DNA of 64,000 bases from Methanosarcina sp. UBA293 (GCA_002499445.1 DALS01000060.1:1-64000), one strand, 5' to 3'. Shown: positions 36,533 to 44,986, numbered from the stretch's first letter. Numbers and translations: made by a program. The notes: a model not told the origin generated them from the sequence alone.

Positions 36533-36958
36533 ATGAATCCATCTTCTGTGGGGGGGCGCAGAGTATTGGATGAAGAACTGAAATTTAGAATTGTGATAAT
36601 TTTAACAATATTGGTTTTTGGCTACAGTTTTTATTTAAGTCTTGATGATGAATATATTTTTGGAGCTTCCATATCAGATGAATCTGTTTTTGAAGTCATC
36701 CTGACAACTGGTATTAAATATAAGTTTTTAATAGACGGTGGATTTTTTGGTGGTCCTTTGTGTCTCGATGTTACAATAAGCAAAGGTTCTTACGTTTCTT
36801 TTGAGGAAAGCTTCAGGACAGATCCTATGGATACATTTAAGGTTTATTATCCTTATGAGCCGATGTTTACCGTAGAAGAAAATGGTACTTATCAGGTCCA
36901 TGTCAACCCAGGTAGTTCTGGATCGTGTAAAATTTCAATTTTTGACGTACACAGTTAA
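36533..36958 (+). CDS. Membrane-anchored hypothetical protein
   Basis: A 141-residue protein with one N-terminal hydrophobic segment (RIVIILTILVFGYSFYLSL, residues 19-37) and an outside beta-rich domain (SVFEVILTTGIKYKFLIDGG, later ENGTYQVHVNPGSSGS). It looks like a small sandwich domain of the kind seen in Methanosarcina envelope proteins. The function is unknown. ATG 36533 has AAGGGA upstream, some way off. Confidence 0.7.
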   Translation: MNPSSVGGRRVLDEELKFRIVIILTILVFGYSFYLSLDDEYIFGASISDESVFEVILTTGIKYKFLIDGGFFGGPLCLDVTISKGSYVSFEESFRTDPMDTFKVYYPYEPMFTVEENGTYQVHVNPGSSGSCKISIFDVHS

Positions 36959-37020
36959 AATTTATTGGAAATTTAGAGTAAATTTGCATAAATAATTGTA
37001 ATTCAGAAAAATAAAAATTG

Positions 37021-37340
37021 AAAAGCCCGTGATTTTTGTAGATTTAAAAGGGGCACTTTGCAGGGCTTCTTTAGATTAAGCGATTCTTTTCCTCGTGGGG
37101 GATTTTTCTAATTCAAATGATATTTTTCAGGAAAATATAGTTTAAGAGATCATCAGAAAACTGGACCGCCGAATTCGAAATGAAAATCTTCCCTGTTCCC
37201 AGTTAAGTTGAAATATATTTTTCCTGTCGTCGATCTGCTTAAACCTCTCCCGAATCCTTTTGTATAAATAGATAATTGAGAGCCTGTGTGACTCTCTTTA
37301 ACCTGAGAAGTAATACTTTGCAGAGCCGGTTAGTTTTTTA
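37021..37340 (+). repeat. Dispersed repeats, two copies
   Basis: A well-kept 3' module at 37021-37114 (GGGGCACTTTGCAGGGCTTC, TTTAGATTAAGCGATTC) is followed by a 5' module at about 37207-37260 (TATTTTTCCTGTCGTCGATC) and a decayed 3' module to about 37340. Confidence 0.75.
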
Positions 37341-37564
37341 TGATATTCTTTTGAGATTGTTTTAGAGTCATCAATATGATTTTTTCCTGGAGTGGTCATT
37401 TTTGAATTATAGGGTAGGTTTTTCAGGCGACTTATATTTTCAGAAGCTTAAGAGAGTGACTGTCATCTCATTTAAGAGAGTGTGCCTTCATTTTTAGAGA
37501 TAAATTTATATATTTCAAGCTTCATGTACATGTGTTGATAAATAAAGATCCGTATAATCATCTG

Positions 37565-37595
37565 TTGTTAAAAACCAATTTTTGATTTTAAACAA
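37565..37595 (+). promoter_or_regulatory. Conserved leader hairpin, copy 3
   Basis: TTGTTAAAA pairs with TTTTAAACAA with a one-base bulge. Surrounding leader sequence (ACCAATTTTTG, then CAAAGAGTTCTATACAATCT) is shared with copies 1 and 2. Confidence 0.65.
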
Positions 37596-37663
37596 AGAGT
37601 TCTATACAATCTTATTTTTAAACAATTAACAAAAACTAAAACTAAAACAAAGGTGAAACAAAG

Positions 37664-37852
37664 ATGGCTTTTAATGACAGAAACTTCAGAGGAAATTCTA
37701 ATTTCGGCGCTCCCAGAGAAATGCACAAGACAAAATGTTCTGATTGTGGTGTTGAAACCGAAGTGCCTTTCAAACCTGACCCCGAAAGACCGGTTTACTG
37801 CAGAGAATGTCTTCCTAACCACAGGACGCCCAGAGAAAACCGCAGATACTAA
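37664..37852 (+). CDS. Small CxxC-x17-CxxC zinc-ribbon protein, copy 3 (62 aa)
   Basis: Paralogue of 21949 and 32469, almost identical to copy 2 apart from one missing Met near the N-terminus. CSDC and CREC are 17 residues apart. AAGGTGAAAC precedes ATG 37664. It lies between two dispersed-repeat copies and has its own 3' hairpin. Confidence 0.9.
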   Translation: MAFNDRNFRGNSNFGAPREMHKTKCSDCGVETEVPFKPDPERPVYCRECLPNHRTPRENRRY

Positions 37853-37856
37853 GTGT

Positions 37857-37895
37857 TAAGTGTTATTTGTGTAATTAAGTTTACATCAACACTTA
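37857..37895 (+). terminator. 3' hairpin after zinc-protein copy 3
   Basis: TAAGTGTT pairs with AACACTTA. The loop contains GTAATTAAGTTTACATC, which matches the loop of the copy 1 hairpin although the stems share no sequence. This supports a real RNA structure. Confidence 0.65.
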
Positions 37896-37944
37896 TTTCT
37901 TTTCCACTTTTTAAAAAGAAACTTAACTCGAAATATTTTTTTCT

Positions 37945-38000
37945 TAGCTCGTGAATTTTACAGATTTAAAAGGAGCCCTCCGCAGGGCCTTTTTCCGATT
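37945..38000 (+). repeat. Dispersed repeat with perfect terminator core
   Basis: GGAGCCCTCCGCAGGGCC, followed by TTTTTCCGATT, is a short GC stem plus T-run. It sits just after zinc-protein copy 3. Confidence 0.75.
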
Positions 38001-38008
38001 ACTTGATT

Positions 38009-38332
38009 TTACTTTGCTCTCCTTGCTAAAAAAGTAGAACTTTCTCCTCTATGAAATCTAAGCTCGCCTTCCATTATGTCTTTTTCTTTTATCTTTACCC
38101 AACCACTACCAGAGACGTGGTCGCACTCCTCATTTCCTTCCCAGGTAAATTCAAATCTTTTGCCATCAGCATATTCAACGATCCTTCCGTCAATATCACC
38201 ATAAACTAAACCAAATTGAAAATGCCCCATGTTGTCTGGCTCTATCATAATATAAGCCTGAACGTCTACATTGAAATAGTCCTCATCCTATAGTTCCATT
38301 TCATAAATGTGCCATGTCCCTGTGAAGTCCAT
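38009..38332 (-). CDS. Conserved small protein with in-frame amber codon
   Basis: From ATG 38332 the frame reads MDFTGTWHIYEMEL, then TAG, then DEDYFNVDVQAYI, and continues without a break to 38009 (107 codons). AAGGAAAG lies ahead of ATG 38332, and the part before the TAG is clearly the natural N-terminus. From memory, relatives of this small family (core FGLVYGDIDGRIVEY, RFEFTWEGNEE, GSGWVKI) have Trp at that position, so a TGG-to-TAG change would explain it. Either the gene is broken, translation restarts at ATG 38248 (79 residues), or the TAG is read as pyrrolysine. The function is unknown. Confidence 0.75.
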
Positions 38333-38415
38333 AATTTTTACTTTCCTTTCTTGCGTAAAAACATCGCTATACAGTATCAGGAATTTGAAACTTTAGAATA
38401 CTATTTATTCAGTTA

Positions 38416-38481
38416 GATTTCAGATTTAAAGTGGCACTTTGCCGGGCTTCTTTGATTGAAGTGAATTTTTCTGCTGGGAGG
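38416..38481 (+). repeat. Dispersed repeat, rightmost copy
   Basis: 3' module with AGTGGCACTTTGCCGGGCTT and the following TTTGATTGAAGTGAATTTTT. No copies are seen to the right of this position. Confidence 0.7.
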
Positions 38482-38640
38482 ACTATCTAAACCAGGTTTA
38501 AAGGGCTAAAATAAATCGTAAAACGAGACCATATAATTCAGATAAATAGAAATTAACTATTTCTAAGGATCTACAAAGCCGAAATTTTTATATTCAATCT
38601 TTGAATTCGTTTGTCAATTCATTACTTAAGTAAATGTCTC

Positions 38641-38674
38641 GTAGAAATTGAATTCGTTCGGTTTCAATTTCTAC
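38641..38674 (-). terminator. Perfect 12-bp hairpin
   Basis: GTAGAAATTGAA and TTCAATTTCTAC pair perfectly around a ten-base loop. It lies 28 bp beyond the stop of the leftward lipoprotein gene, in a place where its transcript should end. Confidence 0.6.
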
Positions 38675-38701
38675 CAAGAAAATATTTTCGGTCTTCCCTT
38701 T

Positions 38702-39256
38702 TTATGATCGTTTCCGCATCCCGAATACTGCAATCAAGAGCACAATTGTAGTACTAAAAAATCCAAACCCTGGGGTGGCAGGAATTTCGGATTTTGCATA
38801 GACATTCAATTTTGACCCACCACCATCAAGCGTATGCCATTCGGCTTTCTTCCCATTGACAACATCAGTGTTTGATTCAATTATTTTTCCTGGCATTTCG
38901 AGATAGTAGTGAGTTTCGAAAGACTCTACATCGGCATCGTAGACCATATATCCGTCAACTTGTTCTACGACTATATTTTCATCAGGAACTCCTGAGATTT
39001 TGACTTTGACAGTATCTCCATTCCGAACTTCTGAGTATTTTCCACCTTCGTCAGCGACATATTGCCTTAACGATTTACCTTCTTTTTCCTTTATATGTTC
39101 ATTTACTAGGGAATATACGGTAGTGCTTGTTTCCATTGTGATATCAAATTTATCAAATTCGCCTTTTTTATCCACTTTCACATCATATGTGAGTGAAACA
39201 CATCCACTAGAAATTACTACCAGAATCAAAGCTGCCGCTATTGTGATTTTCTTAAT
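38702..39256 (-). CDS. Secreted lipoprotein-like protein with PGF-CTERM tail
   Basis: A surface protein with signals at both ends. The N-terminus reads KKITIAAALILVVISSGC, a signal peptide with a lipobox-like SSGC. The C-terminus has PATPGFGFFSTTIVLLIAVF followed by GMRKRS, a PGF-CTERM sorting signal handled by archaeosortase. The middle is an unrecognised beta-rich domain. The full signal peptide requires initiation at ATT 39256, which follows GAGGAA by seven bases; the first ordinary start (TTG 39229) would cut the signal peptide short. It stands alone. Confidence 0.8.
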   Translation of the reverse strand: MKKITIAAALILVVISSGCVSLTYDVKVDKKGEFDKFDITMETSTTVYSLVNEHIKEKEGKSLRQYVADEGGKYSEVRNGDTVKVKISGVPDENIVVEQVDGYMVYDADVESFETHYYLEMPGKIIESNTDVVNGKKAEWHTLDGGGSKLNVYAKSEIPATPGFGFFSTTIVLLIAVFGMRKRS

Positions 39257-39551
39257 TCAAAATTCCTCAAGTTTGTTTATCCTTTTAGGTAATGGGAAAA
39301 CTTGGCTTTAATTTTTCTATTTTATATTTTAAATTCGAACAGTGACCTTATTATTATCAAGCTTAGGAAAAAAAGGTTTTATAGTTATATTTTTTCAGAT
39401 TTGACTTGGAAACATTAACTTTGAGCTTTATAGGTCAAATTTATCGCTTAATTTCGGAATACTATTATACAAGATTTTATAATTTTTATTATAGATTAAT
39501 TTGATTTTTTAAAAATTAATCTGAATAACGGTTGTCAAGTGAGGTAATGTT

Positions 39552-40001
39552 GTGGAAACGAATAAAGATAAAAAAGACCCCCGATCTACTAGGCTTGTAT
39601 GTGCAAAACTCTATGAAGGAGGGTTACTTAGTTCATATGAAATATTTAGTAATATTAAACGAAGACCATGCAAAGGCAAAAGCCCAGAGTTCGAGTTAGA
39701 TATAGATAATATTACACAGCATGCAGAGGCAGCCTTCACACACCATATACAGTATACTTTAATAGCTATCTTACTTTCATTTCTGGCACTTATTTCCGGT
39801 TCTACACGATCTATTATTTTCGCGATACCTGCCATCTGCTTATTATCACTAAAAAGAGTTTGGGACAGAGATATTGCATTAAAACACTTTTCAAAAGGAA
39901 GTTATGATAGCAAGTATAATTTAAATAAGTCTTCAGACGAGTCAAACATAATAAAAGGGCTCTTAAAACCTTTTTGTAATTGGATGACAAGAACAATATA
40001 A
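39552..40001 (+). CDS. Two-TM membrane protein, first gene of coupled operon
   Basis: A 149-residue protein with a charged N-terminal 65 residues, two hydrophobic helices (IQYTLIAILLSFLALISG and TRSIIFAIPAICLLSL, about 67-100) and a short basic tail. The layout resembles two-helix membrane effectors of the SLATT type found in defence systems, but I cannot confirm family membership. GTG 39552 follows GAGG by seven bases. Its stop lies 22 bases inside the next gene, so the two are translationally coupled. Confidence 0.7.
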   Translation: METNKDKKDPRSTRLVCAKLYEGGLLSSYEIFSNIKRRPCKGKSPEFELDIDNITQHAEAAFTHHIQYTLIAILLSFLALISGSTRSIIFAIPAICLLSLKRVWDRDIALKHFSKGSYDSKYNLNKSSDESNIIKGLLKPFCNWMTRTI

Positions 40002-41164
40002 TCTCTGAGGAAGGTAAACAAAAAGATCAGAATGTTGTAATATTTGGAGATTATTTCCCATTTTTAGGTGCAGGAAAAAGAACCCGAAATTGGAATTTTG
40101 TAACTGATTTATCTAAACCAAAAAAAAGTTTAGATTCTTTAGTTGAATCACAGAATAACCAAGAAAAGGGAAATAAAACTAGTGAATTATCTTTAAGAGA
40201 ATTGTACGAGGCAGTGTATAAAAGAATAAATGCAAAAAATCTTCCGAATCTTTCATATAAATTTATCTTATTTGCAGATGGGAATAAGGAAGATGAAGTC
40301 AATTTTCTACTAAAAGATAAGTTAAAACCGTGTGCATACGATGAAAAACTTCAAGCACTTACTGACCAATTAGTAAACGAATCAAAGGAAAGTGCTCAGC
40401 CTGAAAATATTGAATCGTTTTTTGAGATTTGTGAAGAAGGCATCTTCAAGGACTATAGGACATATTTGAATATAAGTCACCATGACAAAAACAGATCAAC
40501 ATTACTCTCTACATTTCTCCGCTTTTCAAAAATAGAAAATGAGTTATTCGCAGAGTGTTCTTTTTACGTTTTAACTCCAATTGACGAAAATATATATAAT
40601 ATAGATAAACTTCCAAGGAGCAGTAATTTCTTTATTAGCTCTACACTTATTACTGCTGGTCTGATAATAGTTTATATTCTATTCTCCAAGTTGCCATATA
40701 TTGGATCGTTATCCACTATTATTTCAGCTTTAGTTTTGCTTATTTTTTCTGTTCGTCCATTAGTTGAGATATTGGCACTCAGAGCTAAAGAAACAGAGTA
40801 TAATTTTGATATTGAAGAAGTTATGAGAGGAGAATCTCACAATTATGGACTTCTGCAAACATTCAGGGAGACAATTTCAAGCTCTGATTACAAGAACTAT
40901 TTTGGTGCTCAAGATATCATACTGATCCAAAATACTATAGAGAATGCTATTATAGACTCTGTAGCAGACTTATTAGATGCTAAAGGAATAGACACGTCTT
41001 TTATTAGAAGCGAAATGGTTTCCTTTATTAACAAAGGAATAATGCAGTTTGGTGGGAAGATGGAAAATGCACAAGTTGTCTCTGGAAAAGGAAATCAAGC
41101 AATTCAGAAGATACAACAAATTGCAGAAAAGGTATCTAGTGCTTCTAAGGGAGCTCAAGTATGA
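39980..41164 (+). CDS. Membrane protein, second gene of coupled operon
   Basis: A 394-residue protein. A soluble N-terminal domain (about 1-215) contains QNVVIFGDYFPFLGAGKR and NWNFVTDL; this 'PF.G.G ... W.F' pattern reminds me of uncharacterised actinobacterial membrane proteins (from memory, weak). Two membrane helices follow at about 219-262, then a cytoplasmic C-terminal domain. The last 40 residues include MENAQVVSGKGNQAI, a motif repeated at the start of the next protein. It overlaps its neighbours by 22 and 4 bases. The function is unknown. Confidence 0.75.
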   Translation: MDDKNNIISEEGKQKDQNVVIFGDYFPFLGAGKRTRNWNFVTDLSKPKKSLDSLVESQNNQEKGNKTSELSLRELYEAVYKRINAKNLPNLSYKFILFADGNKEDEVNFLLKDKLKPCAYDEKLQALTDQLVNESKESAQPENIESFFEICEEGIFKDYRTYLNISHHDKNRSTLLSTFLRFSKIENELFAECSFYVLTPIDENIYNIDKLPRSSNFFISSTLITAGLIIVYILFSKLPYIGSLSTIISALVLLIFSVRPLVEILALRAKETEYNFDIEEVMRGESHNYGLLQTFRETISSSDYKNYFGAQDIILIQNTIENAIIDSVADLLDAKGIDTSFIRSEMVSFINKGIMQFGGKMENAQVVSGKGNQAIQKIQQIAEKVSSASKGAQV

Positions 41165-41538
41165 ATAATGGAATAATAATTAGTGGCAAAGGCAGCATCG
41201 GCGCCGCACAGGTAGTTTCGGGTGAACGTAACAATGTCACAACGAACCAAAACGGTAATGTCACATTAACACAAAGTATAGACACTGCAGAGAAGATAAA
41301 CTCTTTTAAAAATTTGTTAGATGAATTAAAATCAGAGTTGTCTGAACATAAATCTTCCCTAGATAAGTTGAGCAGCAAGATTTCAATTATCGATGCTGAA
41401 CTAGAAGAGGAGAATCCTAACAACGAAAAGATTACAAAACATAAAAAAGATTTACTTTCAACAGCTCACCAATTTACAGGTACAATAAATAATCTGCATA
41501 ATATAATGGAAATATTGCAGTCTTATTTAACACAGTAA
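41161..41538 (+). CDS. Coiled-coil protein, third gene of coupled operon
   Basis: A 125-residue soluble protein. Residues 1-38 (GIIISGKGSIGAAQVVSGER, then NNVTTNQNGNVTLTQ) form a Gly/Asn/Val repeat-like segment similar to the linker-type repeats in effector-associated bacterial proteins. Residues 40-120 are a long helical coiled coil (FKNLLDELKSELSEHKSSLD). It starts in an ATGA overlap with the previous gene. The shared AQVVSG segment suggests the two proteins interact or derive from one repeat type. Confidence 0.75.
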   Translation: MNNGIIISGKGSIGAAQVVSGERNNVTTNQNGNVTLTQSIDTAEKINSFKNLLDELKSELSEHKSSLDKLSSKISIIDAELEEENPNNEKITKHKKDLLSTAHQFTGTINNLHNIMEILQSYLTQ

Positions 41539-41612
41539 CCAAATTTATATAGCTGACTGCAAAGGTAATGGGATACTTGACTAAGAGAATATGCGAAAAG
41601 TCAATAATAGAA

Positions 41613-41631
41613 TGTTGTAAAAGTTACAACA
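41613..41631. terminator. Hairpin between convergent genes
   Basis: TGTTGTAA and TTACAACA pair perfectly around a three-base loop in the 120-bp gap between the three-gene operon and the SIR2-like gene; it could end transcripts from both sides. Confidence 0.55.
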
Positions 41632-41657
41632 GGTAACAATACTTTTTGGGTAGGCTC

Positions 41658-43201
41658 TTAGTCCCATCCATAGACCAAAAGATCATAGAAACAAACCAAT
41701 TTTTTATAATTAGATGAATACACTTGGCTCTTTATCATATGAGAATTTTCTATGAGGAAATTTTTGAGAATATTTGGATCAATTAGAGATCTATCCATAA
41801 AAGGAACATATATCAATATTTTTTCAGGTGGATACTTTATAATAATTTCTTCTAAAGTTTTTCCTTTTGCACTTTTTTCAAATTGAGACTCATAGTTTTT
41901 TATCTTATATTTTTCATGGTCGGTGTTAACTATCTTGTCTAAATCATAATCTGAAGATTTATAGTCATCTAAAGAATTTATTCCTACATCTCTCATAAAT
42001 TTGTATATCGGGAGGTAAGGTGTTCTCTTACTCAGTTGAAATATAGTATTTTTCAACACTAGCCTTGTGTCATAAGTTCCCCCGTTCAAATAAAAAGAGA
42101 ATATATCTTCATAAGTCAATAAACTGTATCCTTTTGAAGATACTTTATCTATAGCACCTAATCCTACAACAAATTCAATATCCTTTTTTTCTTCAACATC
42201 CTGATAGTCCAGTACATAAAGTTTCTTTTCTGGATTTTTATCCTTTATAAGTTCATACAATTGTTCTTTACAATATCTTAAAACTCTGGTTGGAATCTTT
42301 CTTTTGGTTTCTGCAATAGCTTCATAAATAGGTGTAAAGTTATTAGTAGTAACAACTTTGATTGGAATTGTGATTTTTCCAAAGTATAAATTATCATCAG
42401 AGATTCCATCTTCCACTCCGTTTTTATTCCTTTTTATAAATATTAAGTTATTCCGTATCTTTCCCGTGTCACTTGGACTTAAACAGTTGACAATAGAAGT
42501 GAGAATGCTTCGAATGTTGTCATCTTCAATCGAATAACCAATAAATATTATCGGATGCTCAACAAAAATAGTTATTAATTTTGCAGCTAAGTAAGCGTTT
42601 TTTGAATTGAATTCATTATAATCACTGCTTGTAAGAACCATACTATTTGGCTCAGAACAACAACCGTGTATTTTGTAAATTTCATTGATTGATTGAGGAT
42701 TTGAGAATATTAGTTCTCTTTGTCCAACATATACCTTGTAGTCAGGAAAGAGCTTTTCTAAAAACCGATCCCAATTCGTTGTTATGATTCCTTCGACATC
42801 TAATTTAGATAAAGCCTCAATTTCTTCGGTATATTGAACATTAGAGATTTTACAGTCCGATAGATCTTCTAGATATGAAGCAATGGAAATTTTAAGAGCT
42901 GATGAGGGATATTAACACAGAGATTTTTATATTTTTTCCTATCTTCAAGATATTTTTCACTTTTCCACCAAAAATCATGGAAATCTTTCGACATTGATGT
43001 TGCTACTTCAGGTATACATCCACTAGCTGTTGAATAATAGTATTGATAATCTTCCAAACTTTCACAGAACTTTTTTAAGAGTCCTTCCCAATCTTCAAGT
43101 CCTAAGTACCGTCTTGAAAGTCCTGAGCCTATAAACAAGAATGGAAAAGAAGAAGTTCTATTGAAGTGATCAACCAAATTCTTTTTTATATCTGTGTACA
43201 C
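41658..43201 (-). pseudogene. SIR2-like protein, single frameshift
   Basis: A SIR2_2-type domain protein, the class that includes NAD+-depleting antiphage effectors. Read across one frameshift it has FPFLFIGSGLSRRYLGLEDW (N-terminal nucleotide loop), EGIITTNWDRFLEKLFPDY, IYKIHGCC, SMVLTSSDYNEF and HPIIFIGYSIEDDNI, all in the right order. A 300-residue C-terminal domain is unrecognised. The frame changes near 42885, at an A4 run: the upstream frame (GTG start 43201) ends at 42869, and the downstream frame is open from about 42915 to the end. One added A would give a single protein of about 514 residues. It could be recent damage, phase variation, or a sequence error. Confidence 0.85.
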
Positions 43202-43538
43202 CTTAATTACCCCAAACTGTTGAAAAGGATATTTAGAACACCAGACGTTCAGTTTATCATAAATTAGACAACGTATTTCTTAACAATTATACTCAGAAGA
43301 TATACTTCTTTTTTGTCTATTTATTCGCCTCAGTTTCCAACAATTATGAAAAGGATGGTCTCCTTCGTCGAGCGTTGAGAGCCTGGGATATAGGATGTGA
43401 TCTTAAAAATGTTATCTGTTTATAAGAAAATCAAGAGAATTACTTCCAAGCAAACAATAATCAAAACAGAAAAAACGGTTGAAGAAACTAAAAATTAAAA
43501 AAGCCTGCTCTTTTTAAGGAACAGACAAAACCCAAAAT
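43202..43538. other. Gap between SIR2-like gene and argG
   Basis: An AT-rich stretch holding the upstream region of the SIR2-like gene and the 3' region of argG. No gene or repeat is seen. Confidence 0.5.
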
Positions 43539-44723
43539 TTATTTTTCCATCACTTTCCTATACATCCTAGCCTGGAACCCGTGATACTTCGCAAACCCTT
43601 CTGCATCCTTCTGGTCAATTGTCTTACTGTCGAACGAAACCAGATCCTCGGAATAAAGCGCATTCGGCGAGCTGCGGGCAAGGATCGTGAGGGCACCTTT
43701 GTAGAGCTTTACTTTCACTGTGCCTGTAACCCTTTCCTGGGACTTGTCGATAAAGGCGTTCAGGTCGGCATAAAGCGGCTCGTCCACAAGCCCGTAATAG
43801 GCAAGTTCGGACCACTGATCGTCCACGATCTTCTTGAACTTAAGTTCGCTGCGGGTCAGGACGAGTTTCTCGAGATCGGCGTGGGCTGCCAGGAGTACGG
43901 TTGCAGCCGGGTGCTCGTAGTTCTCGCGGGCTTTTAAGCCGAGCACGCGGTCTTCAATCATATCGGTCCTGCCGACTCCGTTTTCGCCTGCAATTTTATT
44001 TAGTCTCTTGATAAGGTCATAGCCGCCGAGTTTTTCGCCGTCAAGGGAGATTGGAACTCCGGCTTCAAAACCGATGTCAAGAATTCTGGGCTGGTCAGGG
44101 GCTTTTTCAGGCGAGGTTGTCCACTCATAGATCTCTTCAGGCGGGACAAAAGAAGGGTCTTCAAGCCTGCCGCCTTCGATGCTGCGGCTCCAGATATTTT
44201 CGTCAACGCTCCAGGGTTTGGATTTTGTGGCTTCGACCGGGATTCCGTGCTCTTTTGCGTACTCGATTTCCCACTCGCGGGTCAGATTCATTTCCCGCAT
44301 CGGGGCAATAACTTCCAGGTCAGTTTGGCGGAAAACGGCCTCGAAACGGAGCTGGTCATTGCCTTTTCCTGTGCAGCCGTGTGCAAGGGCAACTGCGCCT
44401 TCTTTAATGGCTGCCTCAACCACCTTTTTTGCAATTAGCGGACGGGCAACCGATGTGCCCATAACATAGCCCTCGTAGTTTCCGTTGGCTTTGATCAGGG
44501 GAAAGATGTAATCTTTTACGAATTCTTCCTTTGCATCGATCGTGTAATGCTTGTCACTGATCTTCTCGGCTTTTTCATCAGCCCGCCTGATTTCCTCTTC
44601 AGGCTGACCCACATCGACTGAAATTGTAATTACTTCATCGTATCCGTACTTTTCCTTGAGGATGGGAATGCACACCGAGGTGTCAAGCCCTCCCGAATAT
44701 GCAAGTGCAACTTTTTTTGCCAT
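43539..44723 (-). CDS. argG: Argininosuccinate synthase
   Basis: Joins citrulline and aspartate with ATP in arginine synthesis. The ATP-pyrophosphatase P-loop is AYSGGLDTSV at residues 8-17. Other family segments include GTSVARPLIAKK, HGCTGKGNDQ and DENIWSRSIEGG. At 394 residues it is full length. AAGGGG precedes ATG 44723. It follows carAB on the same strand; carbamoyl phosphate from CarAB is used to make citrulline, so the three genes serve one pathway. Confidence 0.97.
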   Translation of the reverse strand: MAKKVALAYSGGLDTSVCIPILKEKYGYDEVITISVDVGQPEEEIRRADEKAEKISDKHYTIDAKEEFVKDYIFPLIKANGNYEGYVMGTSVARPLIAKKVVEAAIKEGAVALAHGCTGKGNDQLRFEAVFRQTDLEVIAPMREMNLTREWEIEYAKEHGIPVEATKSKPWSVDENIWSRSIEGGRLEDPSFVPPEEIYEWTTSPEKAPDQPRILDIGFEAGVPISLDGEKLGGYDLIKRLNKIAGENGVGRTDMIEDRVLGLKARENYEHPAATVLLAAHADLEKLVLTRSELKFKKIVDDQWSELAYYGLVDEPLYADLNAFIDKSQERVTGTVKVKLYKGALTILARSSPNALYSEDLVSFDSKTIDQKDAEGFAKYHGFQARMYRKVMEK

Positions 44724-44796
44724 GCTATTACTACCCCTTTTGTGGATTAAAATAAATAAGAGTGATAAGTAACTTGAGATAAATCTTCATGCACTA

Positions 44797-44835
44797 TTAG
44801 ATACCTAGTTTAGATACCTAATTTAGATACAAATC
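44797..44835. repeat. Three 13-bp tandem units
   Basis: TTAGATACCTAGT, TTAGATACCTAAT and TTAGATACAAATC follow one another between argG and carB, upstream of argG. Confidence 0.7.
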
Positions 44836-44899
44836 TAATAGGGTTTAATAATATTCAATTGTTTGAACTAATTTAATAATCTAAACAAAAATATATAAA

Positions 44900-44917
44900 G
44901 ATGGCAGGCAAGCCATC
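44900..44917 (-). terminator. Hairpin after carB
   Basis: GATGGC and GCCATC pair over six bases, about 70 bp past the carB stop, flanked by T-rich or A-rich runs on both sides. Confidence 0.55.
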
Positions 44918-44986
44918 CTTTTTTGTTCTCTCTGATTCTTCCGGCTTTACTCTATTCTTGTCGGTTTTTACTCAATTTTTACTTGG

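Noticed and set aside
42880..42895. Programmed frameshift in the SIR2-like gene
   Set aside because: The site does not fit a standard slippery heptamer and no downstream structure is evident; a plain one-base deletion is more likely.
42869..43201. A separate short gene of 110 residues
   Set aside because: It is the first part of the frameshifted SIR2-like gene; its last residues come from the wrong frame.
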